The notes: generated by a model from the letters alone, not told the origin. A DNA stretch of 64,000 nt from Nocardia sp. CDC159 (GCF_023740735.1 NZ_JAMRXH010000006.1:391919-455918); one strand, 5' to 3'. Counted from the first letter of the stretch, positions 26,835 to 35,398 are shown. Numbers and translations: made by a program.

Positions 26835-27644
26835 ATGAGAAGTGCATATCGCCGGTCGCAGCGCGGCCCCAGAATCGTCCTGCCATTCGGCGTCGCGGCC
26901 CTGCTGCTGGCGCTCATCATTGGAATCGCGGTGCTCACGCTGCGCTCCGAACAGCAAGGCTCCCAGCCGGGTTCTCCGGGGCCGACGGCCGCGCCGGAGG
27001 AACCCGGGCCGGGAATCGAGAATCCGCAGGAGATCTCGGATCTGCTGACGAAATTGGTGGTGGCGCCGGAGGCTCCGATGACCGGCTACAGCCGCGACCA
27101 GTTTCCGCACTGGGATACCAATATTCCGGCCCACGGCTTCGGCCCGGAATTCGCGCAATACAGCAAGTGCACCACCCGCGAGGTCATGATGCTGCGCGAT
27201 GCGGAGGGTGCGGTGCGGCTCGACCCCAAGACCTGCGATCTGACCGTCGGCAAGGGCGGGGGTTGGCGCGATCGGTACGGCGTGATCGACCGCAAGACCG
27301 GCAAACTCGCCCCCTACAAATTCATCACCGACCCCAAGGGTGTGGACGCCGAGCACATCGTCCCGCTCGCCGAGGCCTGGCGCTCCGGAGCCGCGGCCCG
27401 CGACGAGAACACCCGCCGCGATATTGCCAACGACGCGCTGAACCTCGTCGCCTCCGACCCGTCGGCCAACCGCTCCAAGGGCGATCAGGACGCCGCCAAT
27501 TATCTGCCCCCCGGAAAGTTCCGGTGTGCCTACGTCGCTCATTACATCAAGGTCAAAGTAAAATACGCACTGACAGTGGATCCGGCCGAGCAGACCGCAT
27601 TGCGCGCCGCAGTCGACGACTGCGCCCGTCGAGGAGGCTTCTGA
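26835..27644 (+). CDS. membrane-anchored or secreted DUF1524 (GmrSD-type HNH) nuclease
   Basis: This 269-residue protein has an N-terminal hydrophobic segment (about residues 17-35) that serves as a signal anchor, then a Pro/Gly-rich linker. The catalytic HNH/ββα-metal core follows: Y-K-F-I-T-D-P-K-G-V-D-A-E-H-I-V-P-L-A-E near 174, then N-D-A-L-N-L-V-A and N-R-S-K-G-D. These match the DUF1524 group, in which D/E-H-I-V-P and N-L are catalytic and metal-binding. Many actinobacteria encode such an extracytoplasmic nuclease. ATG 26835 begins the membrane segment; no strong Shine-Dalgarno is seen. Confidence 0.82.
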   Translation: MRSAYRRSQRGPRIVLPFGVAALLLALIIGIAVLTLRSEQQGSQPGSPGPTAAPEEPGPGIENPQEISDLLTKLVVAPEAPMTGYSRDQFPHWDTNIPAHGFGPEFAQYSKCTTREVMMLRDAEGAVRLDPKTCDLTVGKGGGWRDRYGVIDRKTGKLAPYKFITDPKGVDAEHIVPLAEAWRSGAAARDENTRRDIANDALNLVASDPSANRSKGDQDAANYLPPGKFRCAYVAHYIKVKVKYALTVDPAEQTALRAAVDDCARRGGF

Positions 27645-27682
27645 TCATCGAAATCGTCGAGATCGCCGCCAAGGCCGCCGTC

Positions 27683-27907
27683 ATGACCGAAGAAGAGGGC
27701 ACCATCTCCGGCGATCTCGACGTCGCCGTCGACGAATCCGGCAGGGCCCTGGTCCGCTACCGCGACACCGACACCTGGTACACCATCGGCAATCTGGAGG
27801 GCAGCGAACCCCTGCGCTGGTCCTCGGCCACCGAACTGGCCAAGGCCATCGAATCCGAGATCGGCCAGCGCGACCCCGCGGGCAACACCATCCCCTTCGA
27901 GGCGTGA
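27683..27907 (+). CDS. small hypothetical protein coupled to the nuclease gene
   Basis: ATG 27683 gives a 74-residue acidic protein (M-T-E-E-E-G-T-I-S-G-D-L-D-V, later Y-R-D-T-D-T-W-Y-T-I). The frame is coding-like further upstream (I-I-E-I-V-E-I-A-A-K-A-A-V) to a CTG at 27641 that overlaps the nuclease stop as CTGA and follows GAGGAGG. Translation may therefore start there or at a nearby non-canonical codon, giving 88 residues. The overlap hints at a functional partner such as an immunity or accessory protein, but no family is recognised. Confidence 0.6.
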   Translation: MTEEEGTISGDLDVAVDESGRALVRYRDTDTWYTIGNLEGSEPLRWSSATELAKAIESEIGQRDPAGNTIPFEA

Positions 27908-27911
27908 GGGT

Positions 27912-28349
27912 TCAGGCCAGTTGTTCGGCGCGGGTTTTCAGGGCGGCGGTCATGGCGGTGAAGCCGGACTGCAGGGCCTTGCCCATCGGGACGGTGACGA
28001 GCGGGCGTAGCCAGCCGTCCAGTTCGAAGTGGGAGGTGTAGCGGGTGATGGTGGGGGTGAGCGGGGTCAGGGTGTGGGAGCGGAGGCTGCGCAACGCGCC
28101 CAGGGGCAGGGGCTTCATGGCGTAGCTGAATTCGGTGCCGGGGGTGTGGGAGCGGATCCATTCACGTTGGGCGCGTTGGCGGGGACCGAGCTGGACCCGC
28201 ATATCGATGGGGGAGCCGGGCTCGAGGGTGGTGGCGCAGGCCGAGACGAAGGGGTTCCATTCGCCGTAGCGCTCGAAATCGGTGAGCACCTTCCACACCA
28301 CCTCGGCGGATGCCGCGATCTCCACGCTGTCATCGATCACAAAAGCCAT
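27912..28349 (-). CDS. SRPBCC family protein (polyketide cyclase-like)
   Basis: This 145-residue START-fold protein shows I-A-A-S-A-E-V-V-W-K-V-L-T-D-F-E-R-Y-G-E-W-N-P-F, the opening helix and turn typical of the polyketide cyclase/dehydrase branch, and a last amphipathic helix (G-K-A-L-Q-S-G-F-T-A-M). It should bind a hydrophobic ligand. It lies just downstream of a tetR gene on the same strand but has its own promoter, with TATTGT 7 nt before the ATG and a perfect palindrome next to it. Confidence 0.85.
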   Translation of the reverse strand: MAFVIDDSVEIAASAEVVWKVLTDFERYGEWNPFVSACATTLEPGSPIDMRVQLGPRQRAQREWIRSHTPGTEFSYAMKPLPLGALRSLRSHTLTPLTPTITRYTSHFELDGWLRPLVTVPMGKALQSGFTAMTAALKTRAEQLA

Positions 28350-28356
28350 GCCCGGA

Positions 28357-28377
28357 ACAATACTGAAACCGGTTTCA
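28357..28377 (-). promoter_or_regulatory. SRPBCC gene promoter with 14-bp palindrome
   Basis: On the minus strand TGAAACCGGTTTCA (28364-28377) is a perfect palindrome directly upstream of TATTGT (28357-28362), which sits 7 nt before ATG 28349. The palindrome overlaps the stop codon of tetR, so a repressor bound there would block the SRPBCC promoter. Confidence 0.6.
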
Positions 28378-28944
28378 ACGCGCTGGCGGGAGGGCCAGGT
28401 TGATCAGGCGGCGGGCGGCCTTGGACACGCGGGTGTTGTCGCCGGTGACCAGGCGGTCCTGCAGCAGGCCGCGGATGCCCGAGATCAGCAGGGTGGCAGT
28501 GGTTTGCGGGTCCGGGAAGGCGGGGTCGAGCTCGGTGAGGACCCGGGTCAGGGCTTCGACGAGCCCGTGCACGGCCTCCTCGGCGTAGGCGGCGTAGGGG
28601 CTGCCGGGGACCGAGGCGATGCCGAGCACCTGGAACAGCACCCGCGTGCTGGTGGCCCAGTCGCTGGTGGTGTTGACCACGAACGATTCGATCAGGCGTC
28701 GGCGCAGGGTGTCGATATCGGGCACGTCGGCGAACAGACCCGCGATATCCGGACGCTGGGTCTCGAGCGCCGCGACCAGCATCTGCTCCTTGGTGCCGAA
28801 GTAGTGGATCAGCATGCGCGAACTCGTGCCCAGATAGTCGGCGAGCGGGCGCAGCGACAGTTCGGTCAGTCCGCGTTCGCCGATATAGGCGATGACACCG
28901 GAGAGCAGTTCGGCTCGGCGAGCCTGGTCTAGGGGTCTGGGCAC
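28375..28944 (-). CDS. TetR/AcrR family transcriptional regulator
   Basis: This 189-residue regulator carries the TetR helix-turn-helix near residues 8-50 ([13 protein letters not shown], then [19 protein letters not shown]). The C-terminal domain is helical (V-L-T-E-L-D-P-A-F region). GTG 28944 is chosen because TACAGT lies 6 nt upstream, the leaderless arrangement; a longer frame to 28977 crosses the operator. It is divergent from a ketosynthase with an 18-bp palindrome in between, so it probably controls that gene. Confidence 0.88.
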   Translation of the reverse strand: MPRPLDQARRAELLSGVIAYIGERGLTELSLRPLADYLGTSSRMLIHYFGTKEQMLVAALETQRPDIAGLFADVPDIDTLRRRLIESFVVNTTSDWATSTRVLFQVLGIASVPGSPYAAYAEEAVHGLVEALTRVLTELDPAFPDPQTTATLLISGIRGLLQDRLVTGDNTRVSKAARRLINLALPPAR

Positions 28945-28951
28945 GAGTTGA

Positions 28952-28969
28952 CTGTAGCGGGCGCTACAG
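28952..28969. promoter_or_regulatory. TetR operator between tetR and ketosynthase
   Basis: CTGTAGC-GGGC-GCTACAG has perfect 7-bp arms. It overlaps the tetR -10 element (TACAGT, complement of 28951-28956) and lies 15 bp before the ketosynthase ATG, so one bound dimer could silence both genes. Confidence 0.65.
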
Positions 28970-28983
28970 GTATCCATGACCGC

Positions 28984-30234
28984 ATGACTGTAACGACTGC
29001 TTCACTTACGCCTGCCCGACGCGCGGTCGTCGTCACCGGCATGACCACCACCACCTGCCTCGCGCCCGATCTGGACGGCACCTGGGACGCCCTGCTGCGC
29101 GGCGAGAGCGGAATCGGCCCACTGGCCGACGATTTCGTCACCGAGTACGACCTCCCGGTTCGCATCGGCGGCAAGTTGAAGCAGCAGCCGGGCGAGCATC
29201 TGACCCGCATCGAGCAGCGGCGACACTCCTATGTGCAGCAGATGGCTCTGGTACTGGGTCGCCAGGTGTGGGGCGAGGCGGGTAAGCCCGACGTGGACGG
29301 CGAGCGGCTCGGCGTGGCGGTCGGCACCGGACTCGGCGGCGGCGACGCCTTCCTCACCGCGGTCGACGCCATGCGCGCGGGCGGATATCGCAAGGTGCCG
29401 CCGCTGACCGTCCCGATGGTGATGCCCAACGGCTCGGCCGCCCGGGTGGGTCTCGAATTCGGCGCGAAGGCAGGCGTTTACGCGCCGACCTCGGCCTGCT
29501 CGTCGGGCGCGGAGGCCATCGCGCACGCCTGGCGGCTGATCGCGACGGGCGAGGCGGATGTGGTGATCGCCGGGGGCGTGGAGGGCTACATCGAGGCGGT
29601 GCCGATCGCCAGCTTCGCGATGATGCGCGCGATGAGCACCCGCAACGACGAACCCGCCCGCGCCTCACGACCTTTCGACCGCGATCGCGACGGGTTCGTC
29701 TTCGGCGAGGCCGGTGCGATGCTGGTGCTGGAATCGGAGGAGTTCGCGACGGCGCGGCGGGCGAAGATCCTCGGGCGTGTCCTGGGCGCGGGCATCACCT
29801 CCGACGGCTATCACATCACCGGCACCGAACCCGAGGGTGCGGGCGCCGCGCGGGCCATGCGCAAGGCAATCGAGGCGGCGGGACTGACCGGCGCCGACAT
29901 CGAGCATGTCAACGCGCACGCCACCTCGACGCCGGTCGGCGACGCCTCGGAGGCGAATGCCATTGCGGCGGTGGCCCGCGACGCCTCGGTGTACGCGCCC
30001 AAGGGCGCGCTGGGGCATTCCATCGGCGCGGTCGGTGCACTGGAGGCGATCCTGACGCTGCGCACCCTCGAGGAGCAGATCGTGCCGCCGACACTGAATT
30101 TCGAGCAGCCGGACCCGGGGGTCGAGTTGGACATCGTGCACGGGCAGGCGCGCCGCCAGACGATGTCCTATGCGCTGAGCAACTCCTTCGGATTCGGCGG
30201 GCACAACGTCACTCTCGCCTTCGGCCGGGCCTGA
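28984..30234 (+). CDS. beta-ketoacyl-ACP synthase (KasA/KasB-like)
   Basis: This 416-residue condensing enzyme has the thiolase-fold Cys-His-His set: nucleophile in T-S-A-C-S-S-G-A near residue 172, His in [11 protein letters not shown] near 315, and His in A-L-G-H-S-I-G-A near 345. It ends with N-S-F-G-F-G-G-H-N. Size and motifs match KasA/KasB, the FAS-II elongation enzymes of mycolic acid synthesis. It is alone rather than in the usual fabD-acpM-kasA-kasB operon, with a dedicated TetR and operator, so it is likely a conditionally expressed paralogue acting on long-chain acyl-ACP. Confidence 0.88.
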   Translation: MTVTTASLTPARRAVVVTGMTTTTCLAPDLDGTWDALLRGESGIGPLADDFVTEYDLPVRIGGKLKQQPGEHLTRIEQRRHSYVQQMALVLGRQVWGEAGKPDVDGERLGVAVGTGLGGGDAFLTAVDAMRAGGYRKVPPLTVPMVMPNGSAARVGLEFGAKAGVYAPTSACSSGAEAIAHAWRLIATGEADVVIAGGVEGYIEAVPIASFAMMRAMSTRNDEPARASRPFDRDRDGFVFGEAGAMLVLESEEFATARRAKILGRVLGAGITSDGYHITGTEPEGAGAARAMRKAIEAAGLTGADIEHVNAHATSTPVGDASEANAIAAVARDASVYAPKGALGHSIGAVGALEAILTLRTLEEQIVPPTLNFEQPDPGVELDIVHGQARRQTMSYALSNSFGFGGHNVTLAFGRA

Positions 30235-30664
30235 TCGGTTCGTCCCCAGGTTTGTCCCACGCATGTGGAATTGACGCTGTTCACGCTTATCCACCGAAAG
30301 CTGTGGATGAGAGTGAGGGTTCGCGGTTGCTGTGGATAAGCTCGGCGCGGCGACACGGACCGTATGGTCCTTTCCCGCGTTACGGGTGGAAGATCCCAAG
30401 TGGCAGTAACTAATTGGTACTTCTAGACTGTGTATCGCCACTAATTGTCACCCCGCCTGTGGATGAATCACCTTGGCGACCAGGGCAATTCGGGCATCGA
30501 TGCGGGGTGTGCAGCGTGGCGCGCCCCGCTCTCCGACATCGGTGAGCGAACCCCCTCCCGACCGGTGCCGATTCGCGATCACGGCGACGGCAAACCTGGT
30601 GCGCGGGCGTTCACCCGGGTTGGGTAGTTTGGATTTGCTGTCGGGTCGAGGTGAAGGTTGCGGG
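30235..30664. other. 430-bp non-coding region with DnaA-box-like cluster
   Basis: No frame here is coding-like. It holds four TTATCCACA-like sequences (listed separately), an AT-rich patch with two ACTAATTG copies near 30409 and 30440, and the promoter region of the mtnAB gene, with AAGG upstream of ATG 30665. Confidence 0.6.
30287..30466. repeat. cluster of four DnaA-box-like 9-mers
   Basis: TTATCCACC (30287-30295), TGTGGATGA (30302-30310), TGTGGATAA (30331-30339, an exact reverse TTATCCACA) and TGTGGATGA (30458-30466). Three of the four differ from the consensus at one base. They lie in non-coding DNA with AT-rich flanks. Confidence 0.55.
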
Positions 30665-32563
30665 ATGAGTGAGGTTTCGATCGCGTGGGTCGATGGGGCG
30701 CTGGTCACCATCGATCAGCGCGCGCTGCCGCGGGAACTGCGGGAGTTGCGGATCACGACGGTCGACGAGGTCATCGACGCGATCAAGACGCTGGCCATCC
30801 GGGGCGCGCCCGCGATCGGCGTGTCCGGGGCGTTCGGCGTGGTGCTGGCCGCCCGCGCGCACCCCGGCGATCCGGCGACGGTGACCGCCGAGGCCGAGCG
30901 CATCGCCGCCGCCCGCCCGACCGCGGTGAACCTGGCCTGGGGTGTGCGGCGCGCGCTGGCGAAGCTGCCGGCCGGTCCGCAGGCCGTGCTCGACGAGGCG
31001 CTGGCGATGCTGGCCGAGGACGGCCGGGTCAATCGCGCCGCGGCGACCCACGCCGCCGATCTGCTGCAGCGACTGTGTCCGGACCGGCCGCTGCGCGTCC
31101 TCACCCATTGCAATACCGGCCGGTTGGCCACCACCGCCTTCGGCACCGCACTGGGCGCGCTGCGGGTGCTGCACGAGCGCGGCGCGATCGAGAACGTCCT
31201 GGTCGACGAGACCCGCCCGCTGCTGCAGGGCGCCCGGCTGACCGCGTGGGAGCTCGCGGAGGCCGCGATCCCGCATCGGCTGACGATCGACTCCGCGGCC
31301 GCGTGGGCGATGGCCACCGGCCGGGTGGACGCGGTGATCGTCGGCGCGGACCGCATCACCGCCGACGGTTCGGTCGCCAATAAGATCGGTACGTATTCCC
31401 TGGCGCTGGCCGCGAATCATCACGGCATCCCCTTCATCGTGGTCGCCCCCGAATCCACCCGCGATCTCGACACCGCCACCGGCGACCGGATCGTGGTCGA
31501 GGAACGGGCCGCGCTCGAGATCACCCACGTCGGGGGAGTCGCCACCGCGCCCGAGGGGACCGAGGTCTTCAATCCGGCCTTCGACGTCACCCCGCCGGAT
31601 CTGGTGACCGCGGTGGTCACCGAAAACGGCGTGCTGCCATCCACATCCGCGCGGTGGGCGACGGCCGTGGCCGCGGCCTCGGGCGAGACCGTCGCGCGGC
31701 GGGCGGCCACACCGGACGCCGGAGCACGCGACGGCGCGGCCCATCACCCCCGCGGCGAGAACCCGGCCGCGCCGCAGGGCGCCACGGGCCGGGCGGGCGA
31801 GCGGTCGGATTCGGTTGGGGCACCGGCCGACGGCGACATCGTGCGCACATTGGCACAGCGTGCCGATCAGTACGTCGAGACGGTCGTGGAGAAGACCCGC
31901 AAATTCCTCGCCGACCAGCTCGACGGCCCGCGGGCCGACGACGCCGCCGAGCGGCGGATCGCCGAGATCGCCAGGGGCCTCTACACGCGCGGCTGGATGC
32001 CCGGCACCGCGGGGAACATCTCGGTGCGCGCGGGGCAGACGGCGATCGTCACCGGCAGCGGGCTGTCCAAGGGTGAGCTCGCCGCCGGTGACATGGTGAC
32101 GGTGAATATCGCCGATTCCCAGCCGATTTCCGGCTCCCGGCGCCCCTCGGCGGAGACCACCATCCACACCGCCGTCTATCGGGCCACCGATGCCGCCGCC
32201 GTGGTGCACGTGCATCCGCCGCATGCCACCGCCCAGTCGATCGACGCACCCGCGGCACTGCGCTTCGCCGGCTACGAGCTCATCAAGGGACTCGGGGCGA
32301 CGGAAACCATTGACATACCGGTGTTTTCCAACCACGCTGACGTTCCGCGCATCGGTGCCGATATCGAGCGCCATCTGATCGAGCACCCGGATGCGCCGCC
32401 GGTCCTGTTCATCGCCGGGCACGGCATCACCGCCTGGGGAGCGACCCTCGCGCAGGCTCGCGACCGCGCCGAATGCCTGGAGGCGATGTGCGAGCTGGTG
32501 ACGCTCACCGGCCGTCGTGCGATCGGAGCGAACCACCGCGGGTCCGAGGAGGAATCGAAATGA
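30665..32563 (+). CDS. mtnAB: fused methylthioribose-1-phosphate isomerase / methylthioribulose-1-phosphate dehydratase
   Basis: This 632-residue protein joins two consecutive enzymes of methionine salvage. Residues 1 to about 345 are MtnA: catalytic Cys near 149 in T-H-C-N-T-G-R-L-A and Asp near 227 in G-A-D-R-I-T-A-D-G. A Pro/Ala/Gly/Arg-rich linker spans roughly 345-390. Residues 390-632 are MtnB, a class II aldolase-fold zinc enzyme with P-G-T-A-G-N-I-S-V-R near 443 and H-V-H-P-P-H near 513. The pair turns methylthioribose-1-P into diketomethylthiopentyl-1-P. ATG 30665 has AAGG upstream; the stop overlaps mtnD as ATGA. Confidence 0.93.
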   Translation: MSEVSIAWVDGALVTIDQRALPRELRELRITTVDEVIDAIKTLAIRGAPAIGVSGAFGVVLAARAHPGDPATVTAEAERIAAARPTAVNLAWGVRRALAKLPAGPQAVLDEALAMLAEDGRVNRAAATHAADLLQRLCPDRPLRVLTHCNTGRLATTAFGTALGALRVLHERGAIENVLVDETRPLLQGARLTAWELAEAAIPHRLTIDSAAAWAMATGRVDAVIVGADRITADGSVANKIGTYSLALAANHHGIPFIVVAPESTRDLDTATGDRIVVEERAALEITHVGGVATAPEGTEVFNPAFDVTPPDLVTAVVTENGVLPSTSARWATAVAAASGETVARRAATPDAGARDGAAHHPRGENPAAPQGATGRAGERSDSVGAPADGDIVRTLAQRADQYVETVVEKTRKFLADQLDGPRADDAAERRIAEIARGLYTRGWMPGTAGNISVRAGQTAIVTGSGLSKGELAAGDMVTVNIADSQPISGSRRPSAETTIHTAVYRATDAAAVVHVHPPHATAQSIDAPAALRFAGYELIKGLGATETIDIPVFSNHADVPRIGADIERHLIEHPDAPPVLFIAGHGITAWGATLAQARDRAECLEAMCELVTLTGRRAIGANHRGSEEESK

Positions 32564-33138
32564 CCCTGCTGCAGATCATGGCCGACAGCGATGCCGCCGA
32601 GGTGCGGCTGCGCACGTCCGATCCGGAGGTGATCGCGGCCGAATTGCGCAAGCGCGGCATCGTTTTCGACCGCTGGCCCACCCCGGCGGCGCTCGATGCG
32701 AGCACCTCCACCGACGCCCTGCTCGCCGAATACGCCGACCGCATCGGCGAGCTCAACGCCGACGGCCGCTACAAGCACATCGACGTGGCCCGCATCCACC
32801 CCGACGACGACGATCCGGAATGGCCCGCCAAGGCCCGCGGCGCGCGGGAGAAGTTCCTCTCCGAGCACCGCCACGCCGAGGACGAGGTGCGCTTCTTCGC
32901 CGGTGGGCGCGGCTGCTTCTATCTGCATCTGGACGGCGAGGTGCTGGCGACGGTGTGCGAGGCGGGGGATCTGGTGTCGGTGCCCGCGGGCACGCTGCAC
33001 TGGTTCGACATGGGCACCCGGCCCGACTTCGTCGCCGTGCGGTTCTTCGAGGAGGAGGACGGCTGGATCGGCGACTTCACCGGCAACACCATCGGTGAGC
33101 GCTTCCCGACCCTCGACGAATTGCTCGCGACCGCATGA
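32560..33138 (+). CDS. mtnD: acireductone dioxygenase
   Basis: This 192-residue cupin enzyme catalyses the oxygen-dependent step of methionine salvage, giving 2-keto-4-methylthiobutyrate with iron or an off-pathway product with nickel. The metal ligands are in S-E-H-R-H-A-E-D-E-V-R-F-F (two His and a Glu near 107-113) and T-L-H-W-F-D near 148. The start ATG 32560 overlaps the mtnAB stop and GAGGAAT provides the ribosome binding site. Its stop overlaps mtnC as ATGA, so the three genes are translationally coupled. Confidence 0.95.
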   Translation: MTLLQIMADSDAAEVRLRTSDPEVIAAELRKRGIVFDRWPTPAALDASTSTDALLAEYADRIGELNADGRYKHIDVARIHPDDDDPEWPAKARGAREKFLSEHRHAEDEVRFFAGGRGCFYLHLDGEVLATVCEAGDLVSVPAGTLHWFDMGTRPDFVAVRFFEEEDGWIGDFTGNTIGERFPTLDELLATA

Positions 33139-33923
33139 GCGGTCAGGGCCCGGAGGCGGCAGCGGAGCGTAACCACGCAGGGCCCAGAGCTCATGCCGAA
33201 AGAGAACACAGCATGAGCGTCCGGCCCGGAGGCGGCATTCGCGCGATCGTCGTCGATATCGAGGGCACCACCAGCCCGACCAGTGCGGTGCGGGAGGACC
33301 TCTACGGATACACCCGTGCGCGGCTGCCGCAGTGGTTGCGCGACAACCGCGGCGGCGCGGCCGATGCGGTCCTCGCGCAGGCCCGTGAGCTGGCCGCTCG
33401 CCCCGATGCCGACGAGGCCGAGGTGGCCGAGATCCTGCGCGGCTGGCTGAATTCGGATGTGAAGGCCCAGCCGCTCAAGACCGCGCAGGGACTGATCTGC
33501 GCCGAGGGCTTCCGCGACGGCGCGTTGCACGGGGAATTCTTCCCGGACGCGCCGCCCGCCCTGCGGGCCTGGCATGCGGCGGGGATCGCGCTGTTTGTGT
33601 ACTCCTCGGGTTCGGTGCGCAACCAACAGGATTGGTTCGCCCACGCCCGCGGCGGTGAGCTGGCCTCGCTGATCGGCGACTGGTTCGACCTGAACAATGC
33701 CGGGCCCAAGCGCGAGGCCGCCTCCTACGAGAAGATCGCCGGAGCCATCGGCGTGCCGGGCGAGCGGATCCTGTTCCTGTCCGACCACCCCGACGAACTC
33801 GACGCCGCGGTGGCAGAGGGCTGGCAGGCCGTCGGCGTGACCCGGCCGGGGGAGCCGAATTCGCCGCGGCCGCCGCATCGCTGGATCGGATCGTTCGCCG
33901 AGCTCGACCCCGAGCGGCTGTAG
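33135..33923 (+). CDS. mtnC: enolase-phosphatase E1
   Basis: This HAD-superfamily bifunctional enzyme enolises and dephosphorylates the diketone to acireductone. HAD motif I is V-V-D-I-E-G-T-T, motif II Y-S-S-G-S, the lysine is in G-P-K-R-E-A, and motif IV is L-S-D-H-P-D-E-L. From ATG 33135, which overlaps the mtnD stop, the protein has 262 residues with a 26-residue low-complexity leader. ATG 33213 would give the usual family start (236 residues). The DNA around both starts shares a 15-bp repeat, so the leader may come from a small tandem duplication. Confidence 0.9.
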   Translation: MSGQGPEAAAERNHAGPRAHAEREHSMSVRPGGGIRAIVVDIEGTTSPTSAVREDLYGYTRARLPQWLRDNRGGAADAVLAQARELAARPDADEAEVAEILRGWLNSDVKAQPLKTAQGLICAEGFRDGALHGEFFPDAPPALRAWHAAGIALFVYSSGSVRNQQDWFAHARGGELASLIGDWFDLNNAGPKREAASYEKIAGAIGVPGERILFLSDHPDELDAAVAEGWQAVGVTRPGEPNSPRPPHRWIGSFAELDPERL

Positions 33924-33945
33924 CGGCCGTTCGTCTCGGTGCCGG

Positions 33946-34758
33946 TCAGCGGATCGGGTCGGCGAGGAATTCCGCGACGGCCCGGCGCAGCCGCGGATCG
34001 TACAGGGCGGTGATGTGACCGCGGCCGTGCAGCATGACCAGGCGCGCGCCCGAAATGCCGACCACGGTCGCATGAACGAGCGTGGGCGGTACCAGCCGAT
34101 CGCGGGTGGCGGCGACGATCAGCACCGGTATCTCGAGCTCGCCGAGCCGGTCGGTGACATTCCAGCTCCGCAGCGCCTGCACCAGCGCCGTCTCGCCGGG
34201 CGCCGGCGGTCTGCGGCGGGCCAGCAGTGCAAGCGTCATGACCAGGCGCAGCGGTCCGTGCGCGATCAGGCCGCTGCCGATCCAGGCGGCGGAGCGTCCC
34301 GCCCGCTCCAGTTCCATCATCCGTGCCAGATCCCGCAGGCCCCGCTCGTCCACCCGACTCGCGGCGACGCAGAGCGCCAAGCGCCGCACGGTCTTCGGAT
34401 GATCCAGCGCGAGTTGCAGCGCGATCAGGCCCCCGGCCGAGACGCCCATGACGTCCACCGGCTCGTCGAACCGGTCGCGCAGCGCGTCGGCATGCCAGCC
34501 CGCCAGATCGGCGATGGTCATATCCACCGGCGGGCGCACCGGGCGGTGGATCAGATGGATCGTGCGCCCGAGTCCCGCGGCCAGCGTGCCGGTCGAGCGG
34601 GCCACCCGCCACGGCACGCGCTCGGAAAGGTCGGCGCCCGGACCCAGTCCGGGCAGCACCACCAGCGGCGGGCCCGTGCCCATGGTCACCGCCGACAAGC
34701 CGTCGTTCAACGGCTCGCCGCGGACGCTTCCCCGTTCCCAGCGCGTACCGGCCGCCAT
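33946..34758 (-). CDS. alpha/beta hydrolase
   Basis: This 270-residue protein has the nucleophile elbow G-V-S-A-G-G near residues 105-110, the acid in A-T-R-D-R-L-V-P-P near 217 and the histidine in G-R-G-H-I-T near 247. The N-terminal oxyanion region is L-P-G-L-G-P-G. The fold is complete, but no substrate-defining feature is visible. It is convergent with mtnC and lies downstream of the conservon on the same strand, with 58 bp between, so it may be read from the conservon transcript. Confidence 0.85.
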   Translation of the reverse strand: MAAGTRWERGSVRGEPLNDGLSAVTMGTGPPLVVLPGLGPGADLSERVPWRVARSTGTLAAGLGRTIHLIHRPVRPPVDMTIADLAGWHADALRDRFDEPVDVMGVSAGGLIALQLALDHPKTVRRLALCVAASRVDERGLRDLARMMELERAGRSAAWIGSGLIAHGPLRLVMTLALLARRRPPAPGETALVQALRSWNVTDRLGELEIPVLIVAATRDRLVPPTLVHATVVGISGARLVMLHGRGHITALYDPRLRRAVAEFLADPIR

Positions 34759-34816
34759 ATCCGGTGAACGGCCGTGCGCGGGGAAAGTTCCGCGCTTTAT
34801 CGAATCGTGTTGCGGC

Positions 34817-35398
34817 TCAGGCCACCGAGGTGGTGGCGCGCACGATCAGATGTTCCACCAGGGTCATCAGCACGTTCTTGCACGACGAACGGTCGCGCGC
34901 GTCGCACAGCACGACCGGTGCGTGCGGATCCAGATCGAGCGCGTCGCGGACCTCCTCGGTGGTGTACACCGGGGCGTTCTCGAAACAGTTGACCGCGACC
35001 GCGAACGACAGGCCGCGGCGCTCGAAGAAATCGATGGCCGCGAAGGAGTTCTCGAGACGACGGGTATCGGCGATGACCACCGCCCCCAGCGCGCCGCGGG
35101 CCAATTCGTCCCACAGGAACCAGAATCGGTCCTGGCCGGGGGTGCCGAACAGGTACAGCACCAGGTTCTCATCGATGGTGATGCGGCCGAAATCCAGCGC
35201 CACGGTGGTGGTGGTCTTGCCCTCGACGCCGGACAGATCGTCGACGCCGGTGGACAATTCGGTGATCAGTTCCTCGGTGCGCAGCGGCGCGATCTCACTG
35301 ATCGAGGACACCATCGTGGTCTTGCCGACACCGAACCCGCCGGCGATGAGAATCTTGACCGAGGCGGCCAGGGGTGCCGCAGACGTCGTATCAGACAC
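34817..35398 (-). CDS. conservon GTP-binding protein (CvnD-type)
   Basis: This 193-residue small GTPase has the P-loop G-G-F-G-V-G-K-T-T near 20-28, switch threonines in K-T-T-T-T-V-A-L-D-F-G, and G-T-P-G-Q-D-R-F as the G3 motif. N-C-F-E is at the G4 position and C-D-A-R near G5, as in the MglA/Ras-like proteins of Streptomyces conservons. It starts with GTG 35398, 7 bp after the DUF742 gene. It would act at the membrane with the kinase and roadblock partners as a signalling complex. Confidence 0.92.
   Translation of the reverse strand: MSDTTSAAPLAASVKILIAGGFGVGKTTMVSSISEIAPLRTEELITELSTGVDDLSGVEGKTTTTVALDFGRITIDENLVLYLFGTPGQDRFWFLWDELARGALGAVVIADTRRLENSFAAIDFFERRGLSFAVAVNCFENAPVYTTEEVRDALDLDPHAPVVLCDARDRSSCKNVLMTLVEHLIVRATTSVA

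Noticed and set aside
30470..30664. A SAM-responsive riboswitch upstream of the methionine salvage operon.
   Set aside because: I looked for the conserved SAM-I/SAM-IV core (GGCAACCCT-like and pseudoknot partners) and did not find it. A covariance-model search would be decisive.
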